Source: Flavobacteriaceae bacterium (GTDB lineage: Bacteria > Bacteroidota > Bacteroidia > Flavobacteriales > Flavobacteriaceae). From it: a DNA stretch of 14,205 bases. The position numbers and the translations under genes were made by a program. Positions within the stretch are counted from its first letter, which is position 1; the number at the start of each line of letters is the position of its first letter. Location: positions 1 through 14,205 of the forward strand of contig JAGKWW010000061.1 in NCBI GenBank assembly GCA_021151665.1, written 5' to 3'. Positions 1-6,787 of the stretch are shown here, one piece after another. Under the pieces are notes generated by a model. It was not told where the DNA came from. It saw only the letters and a program-made list of their open reading frames with translations, and made no database searches.

Positions 1-510
1 CTCTACAACCAGGCGATGATGGAGTTCGGCGCGCTGCAATGTGTCCCGAAAAATCCGGACTGCTCTGTATGCCCGTTAAACGAGGGATGTGTGGCATTCA
101 ATACAGGAAAGGTAAACAGCCTTCCCGTAAAGCTTAAAAAAACTAAAGTGTCGGCAAGGTACTTTAATTATATAGTAGTGAAAGACATTGCCGGAAATGT
201 GGCCGTAGAAAAACGCAGCGAAAAGGGCATCTGGCATAACCTGTACCAGTTTCCGCTGATAGAAACGGAAACGCAGGCCGGTGAGTACGAGGTTGCAGCA
301 TTGATTGCCGAAAGGTTTGAGGGGAATGCAGTACTGGCGGCCGATACCATCATTCACAAGTTGTCACACCAGCATCTCTCGGTACGGTTCTGGCTGGTAG
401 AGCTGACTACCGTATTGCCCGGGGCTGTCGCGCCCGAAAGGCTGGGCGACTATCCGTTTCCCATTGTAATTCAAAATTTTATAACGCGGCAGTTGGGCAA
501 GTGGCTTTAA
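1..510 (+). CDS. mutY: A/G-specific adenine DNA glycosylase MutY, 3' part (5' end outside the window)
   Basis: MutY removes adenine mispaired with 8-oxoguanine or guanine in base excision repair. The frame is open from base 1, so this is the C-terminal 169 residues and the helix-hairpin-helix catalytic core lies upstream. What is visible begins with the iron-sulphur loop: cysteines at residues 14, 21, 24 and 30 of the fragment give the C-x6-C-x2-C-x5-C pattern that binds [4Fe-4S] in the MutY/Nth family. The rest (about 45-165) matches the MutY C-terminal NUDIX-like domain that recognises 8-oxoG, with features such as EKRSEKGIWHNLYQFP. The C-terminus looks intact. The ssb start lies 35 bases downstream and its promoter overlaps the end of this gene. 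The first ATG in frame is at 16, but it lies inside the protein and is not the true start. Identification is firm. Confidence 0.95.
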   Translation, partial: LYNQAMMEFGALQCVPKNPDCSVCPLNEGCVAFNTGKVNSLPVKLKKTKVSARYFNYIVVKDIAGNVAVEKRSEKGIWHNLYQFPLIETETQAGEYEVAALIAERFEGNAVLAADTIIHKLSHQHLSVRFWLVELTTVLPGAVAPERLGDYPFPIVIQNFITRQLGKWL

Positions 511-523
511 TTTGCTATTTTTG
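493..523 (+). promoter_or_regulatory. Flavobacterial promoter for ssb (and probably gldE-gldD)
   Basis: A TTG at 493-495 is followed after 20 bases by TATTTTTG at 516-523, an exact match to the Bacteroidota -7 element TAnnTTTG. Transcription would start a few bases later and leave a short leader before the ssb ATG at 546. The -33 element lies in the last codons of mutY. The pattern is seen directly; its use as a promoter is inferred. Confidence 0.6.
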
Positions 524-545
524 AGTATCCACTAAAACAAACGCC

Positions 546-986
546 ATGAACGGAACTTTGAACAAAGTCATGCTGATAGGGCATCTGGGCGACGATGTTA
601 AGATGCATTATTTTGAAGGCGGCAACTGCATAGGGCGCTTTCCCCTGGCTACAAACGAGGTTTACATCAATAAGCAGACAAACGAGAAGATCACTTCTAC
701 CGAGTGGCATAATCTTGTGGTGCGGAACAAGGCTGCCGAGATTTGCGAAAAGTACCTCACCAAAGGAGATAAGATTTATGTGGAAGGGCGTATCAAGTCG
801 CGTCAGTGGCAGGGCGAGGATGGCAGCACAAAATACACTACAGAGATACAGGTGACCGAGTTTACTTTTCTTACCACCAAAAAGGAACTCGACCAAAATA
901 AGCCTGCACAGGTTAACGATGCTGCACGCAGCACGGGCTACGATATTCCTACGATACCACAACAGGATGACGACCTTCCGTTCTAA
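546..986 (+). CDS. ssb: Single-stranded DNA-binding protein SSB
   Basis: SSB coats single-stranded DNA in replication, recombination and repair, and recruits partner proteins through its C-terminal tip. The protein has 146 residues. The N-terminal OB fold (about 1-110) starts MNGTLNKVMLIGHLG and carries the family's conserved tryptophans (W54 in TEWHNLVV, W88 in SRQWQ). A short linker (about 111-138) leads to the acidic tip DDDLPF, the standard SSB-Ct. The linker is much shorter than in many SSBs and is not glycine-rich. No Shine-Dalgarno is seen; the A-rich ACAAACGCC before the ATG is normal for this phylum. The order mutY-ssb-gldE-gldD is familiar from Flavobacterium. A second protein with the same tip is encoded at 10942-11391. 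Identification is firm. Confidence 0.97.
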   Translation: MNGTLNKVMLIGHLGDDVKMHYFEGGNCIGRFPLATNEVYINKQTNEKITSTEWHNLVVRNKAAEICEKYLTKGDKIYVEGRIKSRQWQGEDGSTKYTTEIQVTEFTFLTTKKELDQNKPAQVNDAARSTGYDIPTIPQQDDDLPF

Positions 987-1003
987 AAACTTACAGTAAT
1001 ATT

Positions 1004-2293
1004 TTGGACCCCGGCCCCGATAGCGATTCAATTTTTTTAGCAATCCCTTATTGGGAACCGTTACTATTGGTGCTGCTTATCATTGCCCGATGCGTACTGG
1101 CCGGTTCAGAAACAGCCTTTTCTCTGCTTGGTGATGCAGATATAGCGGGCATAAAATCTAAAAGCGTGAGGCGCGCCCGTACTATCACGCGGCTGCTAAG
1201 CCGACCAAAGCGCCTGGCGGCCACGTTTGCTGCCGTAAACACCTTTCTCCTGATAAGTATCGTTTTCATTATTCATACATGTTTTCTGGCTCTGGCGTTT
1301 CCTCCTCGTATCGCAGTGGCCGGTACAATCCTTGCAGTATTTCTGTCGGCAGTTTTTACCGATGTAATCCCAAGGTCGTATGCTGCGGCCCATAAGCGTG
1401 TGACTGCCCGGCGCATGGCGGGTGTAGTGATGGCGATGAACTACCTGTCTGTACCTGTAAGTATTCCGCTGCGCGAACTTTCGCTTATTGTTAACAGGCG
1501 TTTTGGCGCAGGAAGCCGCGAATTGTCGGTAGACAGGCTGTCGCAGGCCCTTGAGCTTACAGATTATGGCGATGCCGATCCTGAAGAGCACCGGTTGCTG
1601 CAGGGTATTGTGTCGTTTGGCGCTACCGAGGCGAGGCAGGCGATGACCCCGCGTATTGATATTTTTGCGGTAGCGGAAACTGAAAGTTACGACGCCCTTC
1701 TGGAAAAGATCGCGCACCGGGGGTTGTCGCGCATTCCCGTATTCCGGGACAATATTGACAATATCACTGGTGTGTTATTTGTAAAAGACCTGATCCCGTA
1801 TCTTGATAATGACTGCCCGGGGTGGTCAGGACTTAGCCGATCGCCATTTTTTGTCCCGGAAAACATTAAGCTTGACGATCTGCTTCGCGAGTTCCAGGGG
1901 ATGAAAAACCACCTGGCCATTGTAGTTGATGAGCACGGTGCCACATCCGGCATTATCACTCTCGAAGATGTCCTCGAGGAAATAGTAGGCGACATTAGCG
2001 ATGAATTTGACGACCAGAGCCTTGTTTACAGTTGTATAGATAATAAAAACTTCCTGTTTGATGGCAAGCTGGGCTTAAAGGACTTTTACAGGATAACAGG
2101 CGCAGACGAAGAACCCTTTGAAAAGGCGAAAGGCGGTGCTGAGAGCCTGGCAGGGTTTGTAATGGAGGTGGCAGGTTTTTTTCCGGAAAAAGGAAGTAAA
2201 ATTAATTTTAATGGCAATATATTTACCGTCGAATCTGTTCATAAAGGCAGGATCAGGCAAATAAAATGTACCCTTGCAGATGAAATCAGTTAA
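1004..2293 (+). CDS. gldE: Gliding motility-associated protein GldE (CNNM/CorC family, TTG start)
   Basis: GldE is a membrane protein linked to Bacteroidota gliding and the type IX secretion machinery; in F. johnsoniae extra GldE was reported to partly compensate for gldB defects. Its biochemical role is unclear. The 429 residues follow the hemolysin C/CorC plan: a DUF21 membrane domain (about 15-180, hydrophobic stretches near 18-34, 72-100 and 104-118), two CBS domains (about 216-265 and 285-335, the second with VDEHGATSGIITLEDVLEE) and a CorC_HlyC domain (about 345-425). The start is TTG at 1004, 17 bases after ssb; the next in-frame ATG would remove most of the membrane domain. An MDP-type N-terminus fits the family as I know it. 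The 3' end overlaps gldD by 14 bases. Related proteins are Mg-transport-linked, but transport is not shown for GldE. Confidence 0.92.
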   Translation: MDPGPDSDSIFLAIPYWEPLLLVLLIIARCVLAGSETAFSLLGDADIAGIKSKSVRRARTITRLLSRPKRLAATFAAVNTFLLISIVFIIHTCFLALAFPPRIAVAGTILAVFLSAVFTDVIPRSYAAAHKRVTARRMAGVVMAMNYLSVPVSIPLRELSLIVNRRFGAGSRELSVDRLSQALELTDYGDADPEEHRLLQGIVSFGATEARQAMTPRIDIFAVAETESYDALLEKIAHRGLSRIPVFRDNIDNITGVLFVKDLIPYLDNDCPGWSGLSRSPFFVPENIKLDDLLREFQGMKNHLAIVVDEHGATSGIITLEDVLEEIVGDISDEFDDQSLVYSCIDNKNFLFDGKLGLKDFYRITGADEEPFEKAKGGAESLAGFVMEVAGFFPEKGSKINFNGNIFTVESVHKGRIRQIKCTLADEIS

Positions 2294-2849
2294 ATACCCT
2301 TTCATTTTCTTTACCCTTGGGCTTTTGACACTTTTGGCAACCGCATGCGGCGGTGAAACCGTGCCCAAACCGAAAGCCTATTTAAGGCTGGATTACCCTA
2401 TGGGTAAATACATACCCCTGGAAACTGCGTGCCCGTTTAGCTTCGGATACAACTCGCTGGCAAAACTGCATGACAAGGGCAATTGCAATTACACGATAGA
2501 GTACCCCAAGATGAAGGCAACATTGTACCTGACGTACAAGCCTGTAAGTAACAACCTGAACCTTTTGCTGCGCGACGCCCAGAAGCTTACTTATGAGCAC
2601 GTGATAAAGGCCGACGAAATACTTGAAGAGCCTTATCTCAATCAGCAACGCAAAGTATACGGAATGTTTTACGAGGTAGGTGGAAATGCGGCTACCAATG
2701 CCCAGTTTTATGTAACTGACAGTATTCGGCATTTTCTTACGGGATCTGTTTATTTCTATGCAAAGCCAAACTTCGATTCGGTTATGCCGGCGGCAAGCTA
2801 TATTAAAGACGATATGCGAAACATCATGGAAACCATCAGGTGGAAGTAA
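2280..2849 (+). CDS. gldD: Gliding motility lipoprotein GldD
   Basis: GldD is a lipoprotein required for gliding, and in F. johnsoniae also for chitin use and type IX secretion-related traits. The 189-residue product has a lipoprotein signal: a basic and hydrophobic N-terminus, then LATAC with the lipidated cysteine at residue 23. The mature part begins CGGETVPKPKAYLRLDYP, typical of GldD. The cysteine is followed by glycines rather than an acidic cluster, so it does not carry the Bacteroidota surface-export signal; it probably faces the periplasm (inference). I chose ATG 2280 over the in-frame TTG at 2274 because it is the first ATG and gives a normal signal peptide. The start lies inside gldE, which suggests translational coupling. 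The stop TAA shares one base with the next ATG. No cysteine besides the lipidated one and that in ETACPF and KGNCNY is notable. Confidence 0.93.
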   Translation: MKSVKYPFIFFTLGLLTLLATACGGETVPKPKAYLRLDYPMGKYIPLETACPFSFGYNSLAKLHDKGNCNYTIEYPKMKATLYLTYKPVSNNLNLLLRDAQKLTYEHVIKADEILEEPYLNQQRKVYGMFYEVGGNAATNAQFYVTDSIRHFLTGSVYFYAKPNFDSVMPAASYIKDDMRNIMETIRWK

Positions 2850-3319
2850 TGGAAGTAGTTACAAAAAAATTTGGCATATCCTCTAAGCAGTATTTTTGGA
2901 TTTTACTTGGAAATTTCCTGAAGAGAAGGTGGTGGCTGCTGCTTTTTATCTGGATAATGGCCTTGACGAACCTTAATCCAGATTATCAGGGAGGGGAGAT
3001 TTTTATAGTTCTTGCTATAGTTTACCCGGCAGCGACCGCAATACGTTTTTGGATGTACTCCAATTCACAGGGCGGCAGGAGCCTTGCCGTTCCAACCCAG
3101 TATACATTTGATGAAGAAGGTATATACGCACGAAATGATGACGGGACAGAAGTTAAAACAAAATATCATACGCTTCTGAAAGCTGCCGTGGGTGAAAAGT
3201 ATACCTTGCTTTATACCTCGCCCGGGTCTATGATGATTATTCCGATGGAGGCTTTTCAGTCTCACAGCGACCGGATGTGGTTTTTGCAAAACGCCGTGCA
3301 AAAGATAAATAATAAATAA
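2849..3319 (+). CDS. YcxB-like two-helix membrane protein
   Basis: This 156-residue protein has a short cytoplasmic N-terminus, two predicted membrane helices (about 28-42 and 50-70) and a soluble C-terminal domain (about 80-150). The soluble part reads like the YcxB-like C-terminal domain: YTFDEEGI near 85-92, a turn-rich middle, then LLYTSPGSMMIIPMEAF near 120-136. The function of that domain is unknown. ATG 2849 was chosen because it overlaps the gldD stop as TAATG, the classic coupled arrangement; an in-frame GTG at 2840 would add three residues. The gene is the last in the run from ssb through gldE and gldD and ends at a strong palindrome. Co-transcription with gldD suggests, but does not show, a link to the cell envelope or gliding. 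Confidence 0.75.
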   Translation: MEVVTKKFGISSKQYFWILLGNFLKRRWWLLLFIWIMALTNLNPDYQGGEIFIVLAIVYPAATAIRFWMYSNSQGGRSLAVPTQYTFDEEGIYARNDDGTEVKTKYHTLLKAAVGEKYTLLYTSPGSMMIIPMEAFQSHSDRMWFLQNAVQKINNK

Positions 3320-3344
3320 GGGAGCTAATGCTCCCTTATTTATT
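3311..3344. terminator. Bidirectional terminator between convergent genes
   Basis: AATAAATAAGGGAGC at 3311-3325 and its exact reverse complement at 3330-3344 form a perfect 15-bp stem with a four-base loop (TAAT). The GC core is GGGAGC and both sides are A/T-rich, so each strand ends in a T-rich tail. The stop codons of both convergent genes (3317-3319 on +, 3343-3345 on -) lie in the arms or touch them. Confidence 0.85.
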
Positions 3345-3729
3345 AGGCCTTTTTCGGCTCCGTTTTTACTTCAGAAACCTTGTAAGCTCCATCGGCAAGC
3401 GTTTCAACTGTTTTTATAATGTTGTCCTGGTTTTGCTGCGCGTTGTCATAATCTACCGTTGCAGTTTTCTTTTCAAAATCAACTTCTGCTTTTGCTACGC
3501 CGTCCATGCCTGCAAGCTTATTTTGTATGGTGGCTGCGCAACCCTCGGGGCAGGTCATACCGTCTATTTTAAAAGTAGTCTGCGTATTTGCCGACGCGGT
3601 AGATTTTACCTGCGTACTGTCGGTCACCGTTTGCTGAGGCTCGGTAGTGTTGCCGTCTTTAGAAGTATCCTTGCACGATGCAAAGGCTACTATTGCTATT
3701 GCCGCGATAGCTATATGTTTAATTTTCAT
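3343..3729 (-). CDS. HMA-domain (heavy-metal-associated) lipoprotein
   Basis: This 128-residue secreted protein probably binds copper or a similar soft metal in the periplasm. Residues 1-19 form a lipoprotein signal ending FASC, with the lipidated cysteine at 19, followed by KDTSKDG. A low-complexity Thr/Ser/Gln linker covers about 22-50. The HMA domain spans about 51-120, with TFKIDGMTCPEGCAATIQ at its start and the ferredoxin-like pattern ending near GAYKVSEV. The two metal ligands are C60 and C64, a C-x3-C spacing rather than the usual C-x2-C of MerP, CopZ and Atx1; I have seen similar MTCxxGC forms in Bacteroidota. The gene stands alone with no P-type ATPase or metal regulator nearby, so its partner is unknown. 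It shares a terminator with the gene to its right end and diverges from the EamA transporter gene. Confidence 0.85.
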   Translation of the reverse strand: MKIKHIAIAAIAIVAFASCKDTSKDGNTTEPQQTVTDSTQVKSTASANTQTTFKIDGMTCPEGCAATIQNKLAGMDGVAKAEVDFEKKTATVDYDNAQQNQDNIIKTVETLADGAYKVSEVKTEPKKA

Positions 3730-3745
3730 ACGAATGATTTTGCTG

Positions 3746-3753
3746 CAAAATTA
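3746..3753 (-). promoter_or_regulatory. Putative -7 promoter element for the HMA lipoprotein gene
   Basis: Read on the minus strand this is TAATTTTG, an exact TAnnTTTG match placed 17 bases before the start codon. I see no TTG at the expected -33 distance, so the call rests on the -7 element alone. Confidence 0.4.
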
Positions 3754-3762
3754 CAAAACCAT

Positions 3763-3793
3763 TTGTAAGCCCGATTTAGAAATCGCAATTTTG
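3763..3793 (+). promoter_or_regulatory. Putative promoter for the EamA transporter gene
   Basis: TTG at 3763-3765 is followed after 20 bases by CAATTTTG at 3786-3793, one mismatch from TAnnTTTG. Spacing is correct, and the leader before the ATG at 3813 would be short. Confidence 0.4.
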
Positions 3794-3812
3794 GCACACC
3801 AAATCTTTTTTT

Positions 3813-4676
3813 ATGGCTTTCAAAAACAACAAATGGATACTGCTGGCTGTACTCGCTCTTATCTGGGGCAGCTCGTTCATCCTGATGAAACGTGGCCTCG
3901 TAGGGTTGAGTGCGTTTCAGCTCGGCTCACTAAGGATCATTTTCTGCACATTGTTTTTGTTTGCCATCGGCTTTCGCAGCCTGATTAAAATACCTTCCAC
4001 CCACTGGAAGTACATTGCGCTTACGGCATTGTTCGGCACCTTCCTGCCGGTTTACCTTTTCGCGTATGCACAAACCGGAATCCACAGCTCGGTATCGGCT
4101 ATACTGAATTCGCTTACGCCGCTCAGTACACTTGCTATCGGCTCACTGATTTTCGGGCTTGGTTTTCAGCGCAGGCAACTGCTTGGGGTTATCATCGGGC
4201 TTTCGGGTTGTGTGCTTCTCATCTATAGCGGTAGTGCCGAAGGCGGAGGGGCCAATGCCTACGCTTTGCTCGTGGTGCTTGCATCGGCCTGTTATGCTAC
4301 TAACATCAACCTAATTAAAAAATACCTTACAGGTATACCACCGTTAAGCATAACTACCGGGAATTTTGCTGTGATGGTGATTCCTGCACTTGCTATCTTG
4401 CTTTTTTCGGGCTTCGCAGATGTTGCCACGCAGGCCAAAGCGCACACTTCTATGGCGTATGTTGCCATTCTTGCTGTCATGGGTACCGGTATTGCTAATA
4501 TCATCTACTTCCGGTTGATACAAATAGCTTCGCCGATCTTCGCCTCGTCCGTTACCTATCTTATACCTGTGGTCGCCTGCGGATGGGGATTGCTCGATGG
4601 TGAGGTACTTTTACCGGGGCAGGCTGTTGGTGCAGCCGTCATCTTGGCGGGGGTTTATTTTTCTGCACGTAAATAA
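3813..4676 (+). CDS. DMT-superfamily EamA exporter
   Basis: The 287-residue inner-membrane protein has the plan of the drug/metabolite transporter superfamily: about ten hydrophobic helices in two EamA repeats (about 8-138 and 150-284). The opening LLAVLALIWGSSFILMKRGL is typical, as is the helix-four region of the first repeat with a proline and glycine (GTFLPVYLFAYAQTG, near 71-85) and STLAIGSLIFG in the next helices. Members export metabolites or amino acids, but substrate cannot be read from sequence. The gene stands alone, diverging from the HMA lipoprotein gene and converging on the M16 peptidase operon. The ATG at 3813 lies just before the first helix and is the natural start. The family is certain; the substrate is not. 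Confidence 0.92.
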   Translation: MAFKNNKWILLAVLALIWGSSFILMKRGLVGLSAFQLGSLRIIFCTLFLFAIGFRSLIKIPSTHWKYIALTALFGTFLPVYLFAYAQTGIHSSVSAILNSLTPLSTLAIGSLIFGLGFQRRQLLGVIIGLSGCVLLIYSGSAEGGGANAYALLVVLASACYATNINLIKKYLTGIPPLSITTGNFAVMVIPALAILLFSGFADVATQAKAHTSMAYVAILAVMGTGIANIIYFRLIQIASPIFASSVTYLIPVVACGWGLLDGEVLLPGQAVGAAVILAGVYFSARK

Positions 4677-4677
4677 A

Positions 4678-4703
4678 AAAAGGCCGCCCGCAGGCAGCCT
4701 TTT
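4678..4703. terminator. Terminator of the M16 operon, possibly also EamA
   Basis: AAAAGGCCGCC (4678-4688) pairs with GGCAGCCTTTT (4693-4703) around a CGCA loop. One position is C-A on the plus strand but a G-U wobble on the minus strand, and the minus-strand stem runs into a run of Ts. It is therefore best suited to ending the minus-strand M16 operon; the plus-strand form is weaker. Confidence 0.75.
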
Positions 4704-4729
4704 AAAAAAAACGTGTTTGTGTTTATTTG

Positions 4730-6772
4730 CTACTGAAAATCAGCTGCAGTTACACCTTCATTTACTTTCACTTCATTAACTGTAAGCTCTACTTCCAGCC
4801 CAATGTTGATAGATGATTTATATGGCATCTTGATACCTTTCACATCACGATAGTCGCTATAAGGAGTAGTCATTACCATAGACTGTCCGCCCGGTCCTTC
4901 AACAGTTTCGCTCTTGGCAACTTTCAGTCCGGTGTTTACGTCGTAGTACATAGTCCTGTCGCCATCGGTAATTGCATATGCATCAGCACCGTTGATGTTC
5001 TCGATGCCTTTAAGCTTAAGCGAAGCATCGTTCCTCAATTGTAGCTCAGGGAAAGGGAATGAGTATTTTTTAGCTTCAGCGATATCTTCAGCATCCATAT
5101 CCATTTTCTGGCCCTGGCCGCTTTGGTATCCTGTCTTGCCATTGAACACACGGCCCATGCTCTGGCCCATTACGCTCATAGTTTCAGCGATCTTGTTATC
5201 AGAAGTCACTTTGCGTGTAATAGTAAGCGGCATGCCCTGTATGGTTCCTGCTGCTTTTATAGAAAGCGACTTAACCGCGGCAACCGCTTTTTCGCCACCA
5301 ATGGCAGCAATATATTTATCCATTACAGATTTTACGGTAACACCAGCCGGGACAGGCTTGTTTACAGCAGGCTTTTCAGCCGGGTTGCCCCATTTGTCAA
5401 AATAAGATACCGGGATCTTGCTTTTTTCAAGGCCGGCAAGAACGTCGCCAGCTTTACCAACAACAACCACACGTGCATTATCTGCAAGGAAATACTTGCG
5501 TGCTGCAGCCCTTACGTCTTCCGGGGTAACGGCATTGATGTTCTTGATATAGTTCTCATAGAAATCAGCAGGAAGGTGCTGTGTCTCGGTCATAAGTGCA
5601 TAACGTGCCACGGTAGATGGCTTCTCCATGTTCATCACGAAGTTACCAATGTATTTTGCTTTCGCATTTTTAAGGTCGCTCTCGCTAACAAGGTCTGTCC
5701 TTATCTTCTTCATTTCGTTGAATATCTCAACCACAGCACTGTCGGTAACTGCATTCCTTACCGAAGTAGAAGCGCGGAAAGCCGTAACATATTTACCTGA
5801 CCCGATTGAAGAATAAGCGCCATACGTCCAGCCGTGAGCTTCGCGAAGGTTAAGGAAAAGCCTTCCTTCACCGCCACCACCAAGAATCTGGTTTGCCAGT
5901 AGCGCGGCAAAATATTCTTTGTCAGTCATCTTTAGGTTAACTACGTTTACCACAGAGATTTCAGACTGTACCGCATTTGGCATGTCAACAAAGTTCACCT
6001 GAGAATACTGTACGTCCTTAGGATCTGAATAGCTTACGCTTGGAGCGGTTGCTTTTTTCCAGTTACCGAAAAGCTTTTCAACCTGCTTCTTAACGTCTTT
6101 CATTTTCACGTCGCCCACTACCACAAGGTAAGCGTTGCCCGGAACGAAATAAGTATTGTAGTTGTCTACCACATCGGTAAGCGTTACATTGTTCAGCGTA
6201 GTTTCGCTAAGGTATTCACCATTCGGGTGGTTTTTTCCGAAGATAAGCACATCGGTAACGCGTGAGGCAACAGACGGTACGCTCTTTTCGTCAGCCTTAA
6301 GGCCTTCAACGATCTTCGCTTTCTCTTTGTCGAATTCTTCCTGAGTGAAAAGTGGGTTCAGGGCTCCGTCGGCCATAAGCTCAAGGATGCGGCCTGAATA
6401 TTTAGAAAGCCCGCTTGCCGAAGCACCATCTGCACCAAAGTTGATGTTGGCGCCAAGGTAATCGATCTCTTCATTAAAAGCGTCTTTGCTCATTTTCTTG
6501 GTGCCGTTGCCTATCATGGCGCTAAGCATATCAGAAACACCTTTTTTGTTGCCCTCTGCATAAGGGGCATTGTCCATAGTAAGGCTGTACGATACGCGTG
6601 GCAGCTTGCTGTTTTCTACAACAAGTACTTTAAGTCCGTTCTTAAGCTGGAAAGTCTGGGGCTTGCCCACATTTACCGTAGGCGATGGCCCCGGTTTTGG
6701 CATAGGTCTGTCTTGTGCCTGCATAGTATACGATAAAAACAAGCCGGCTAATAGATATATAACTTTTTTCAT
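4730..6772 (-). CDS. Catalytically dead M16 peptidase subunit with an extra C-terminal domain
   Basis: The 680-residue exported protein has a signal peptide (MKKVIYLLAGLFLSYTMQAQ) and two M16 (insulinase/MPP) halves, about 35-235 and 250-455. The usual zinc motif HxxEH is replaced: the aligned stretch GVSDMLSAMI (78-87) has D81, S84 and A85 where His, Glu and His belong, so it should not bind zinc. The second half keeps the substrate-binding segment RLFLNLREAHGWTYGAY (304-320) with R310 and Y317. This is the pattern of the non-catalytic partner in two-subunit M16B enzymes. A further region (about 478-680) begins VKSVMDKYIAAIGG and is not M16; its repeated beta-strand pattern resembles LolA/LolB-like outer-membrane lipoprotein-sorting domains (inference). 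The active subunit gene is 15 bases upstream on the same strand, so the two probably form a periplasmic complex. Confidence 0.9.
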   Translation of the reverse strand: MKKVIYLLAGLFLSYTMQAQDRPMPKPGPSPTVNVGKPQTFQLKNGLKVLVVENSKLPRVSYSLTMDNAPYAEGNKKGVSDMLSAMIGNGTKKMSKDAFNEEIDYLGANINFGADGASASGLSKYSGRILELMADGALNPLFTQEEFDKEKAKIVEGLKADEKSVPSVASRVTDVLIFGKNHPNGEYLSETTLNNVTLTDVVDNYNTYFVPGNAYLVVVGDVKMKDVKKQVEKLFGNWKKATAPSVSYSDPKDVQYSQVNFVDMPNAVQSEISVVNVVNLKMTDKEYFAALLANQILGGGGEGRLFLNLREAHGWTYGAYSSIGSGKYVTAFRASTSVRNAVTDSAVVEIFNEMKKIRTDLVSESDLKNAKAKYIGNFVMNMEKPSTVARYALMTETQHLPADFYENYIKNINAVTPEDVRAAARKYFLADNARVVVVGKAGDVLAGLEKSKIPVSYFDKWGNPAEKPAVNKPVPAGVTVKSVMDKYIAAIGGEKAVAAVKSLSIKAAGTIQGMPLTITRKVTSDNKIAETMSVMGQSMGRVFNGKTGYQSGQGQKMDMDAEDIAEAKKYSFPFPELQLRNDASLKLKGIENINGADAYAITDGDRTMYYDVNTGLKVAKSETVEGPGGQSMVMTTPYSDYRDVKGIKMPYKSSINIGLEVELTVNEVKVNEGVTAADFQ

Positions 6773-6787
6773 GGTTTTGTGTGATGC

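Noticed and set aside
76..357. Open frame on the minus strand opposite mutY, 93 residues
   Set aside because: It lies wholly opposite a clear mutY fragment, has no family features and no promoter; it is a shadow frame.
1196..1717. 173-residue minus-strand open frame inside gldE
   Set aside because: Basic, low-quality protein with no recognisable domain, antisense to a well-supported gldE.
3328..3768. 146-residue plus-strand frame across the HMA gene
   Set aside because: It begins in the terminator and lies opposite the HMA lipoprotein gene, whose features are clear.
5123..5800. 225-residue plus-strand frame opposite the 680-residue M16 protein
   Set aside because: Rich in unusual Cys/His/Arg with no signal or domain, wholly inside the M16 gene; typical of a reverse-frame artefact.
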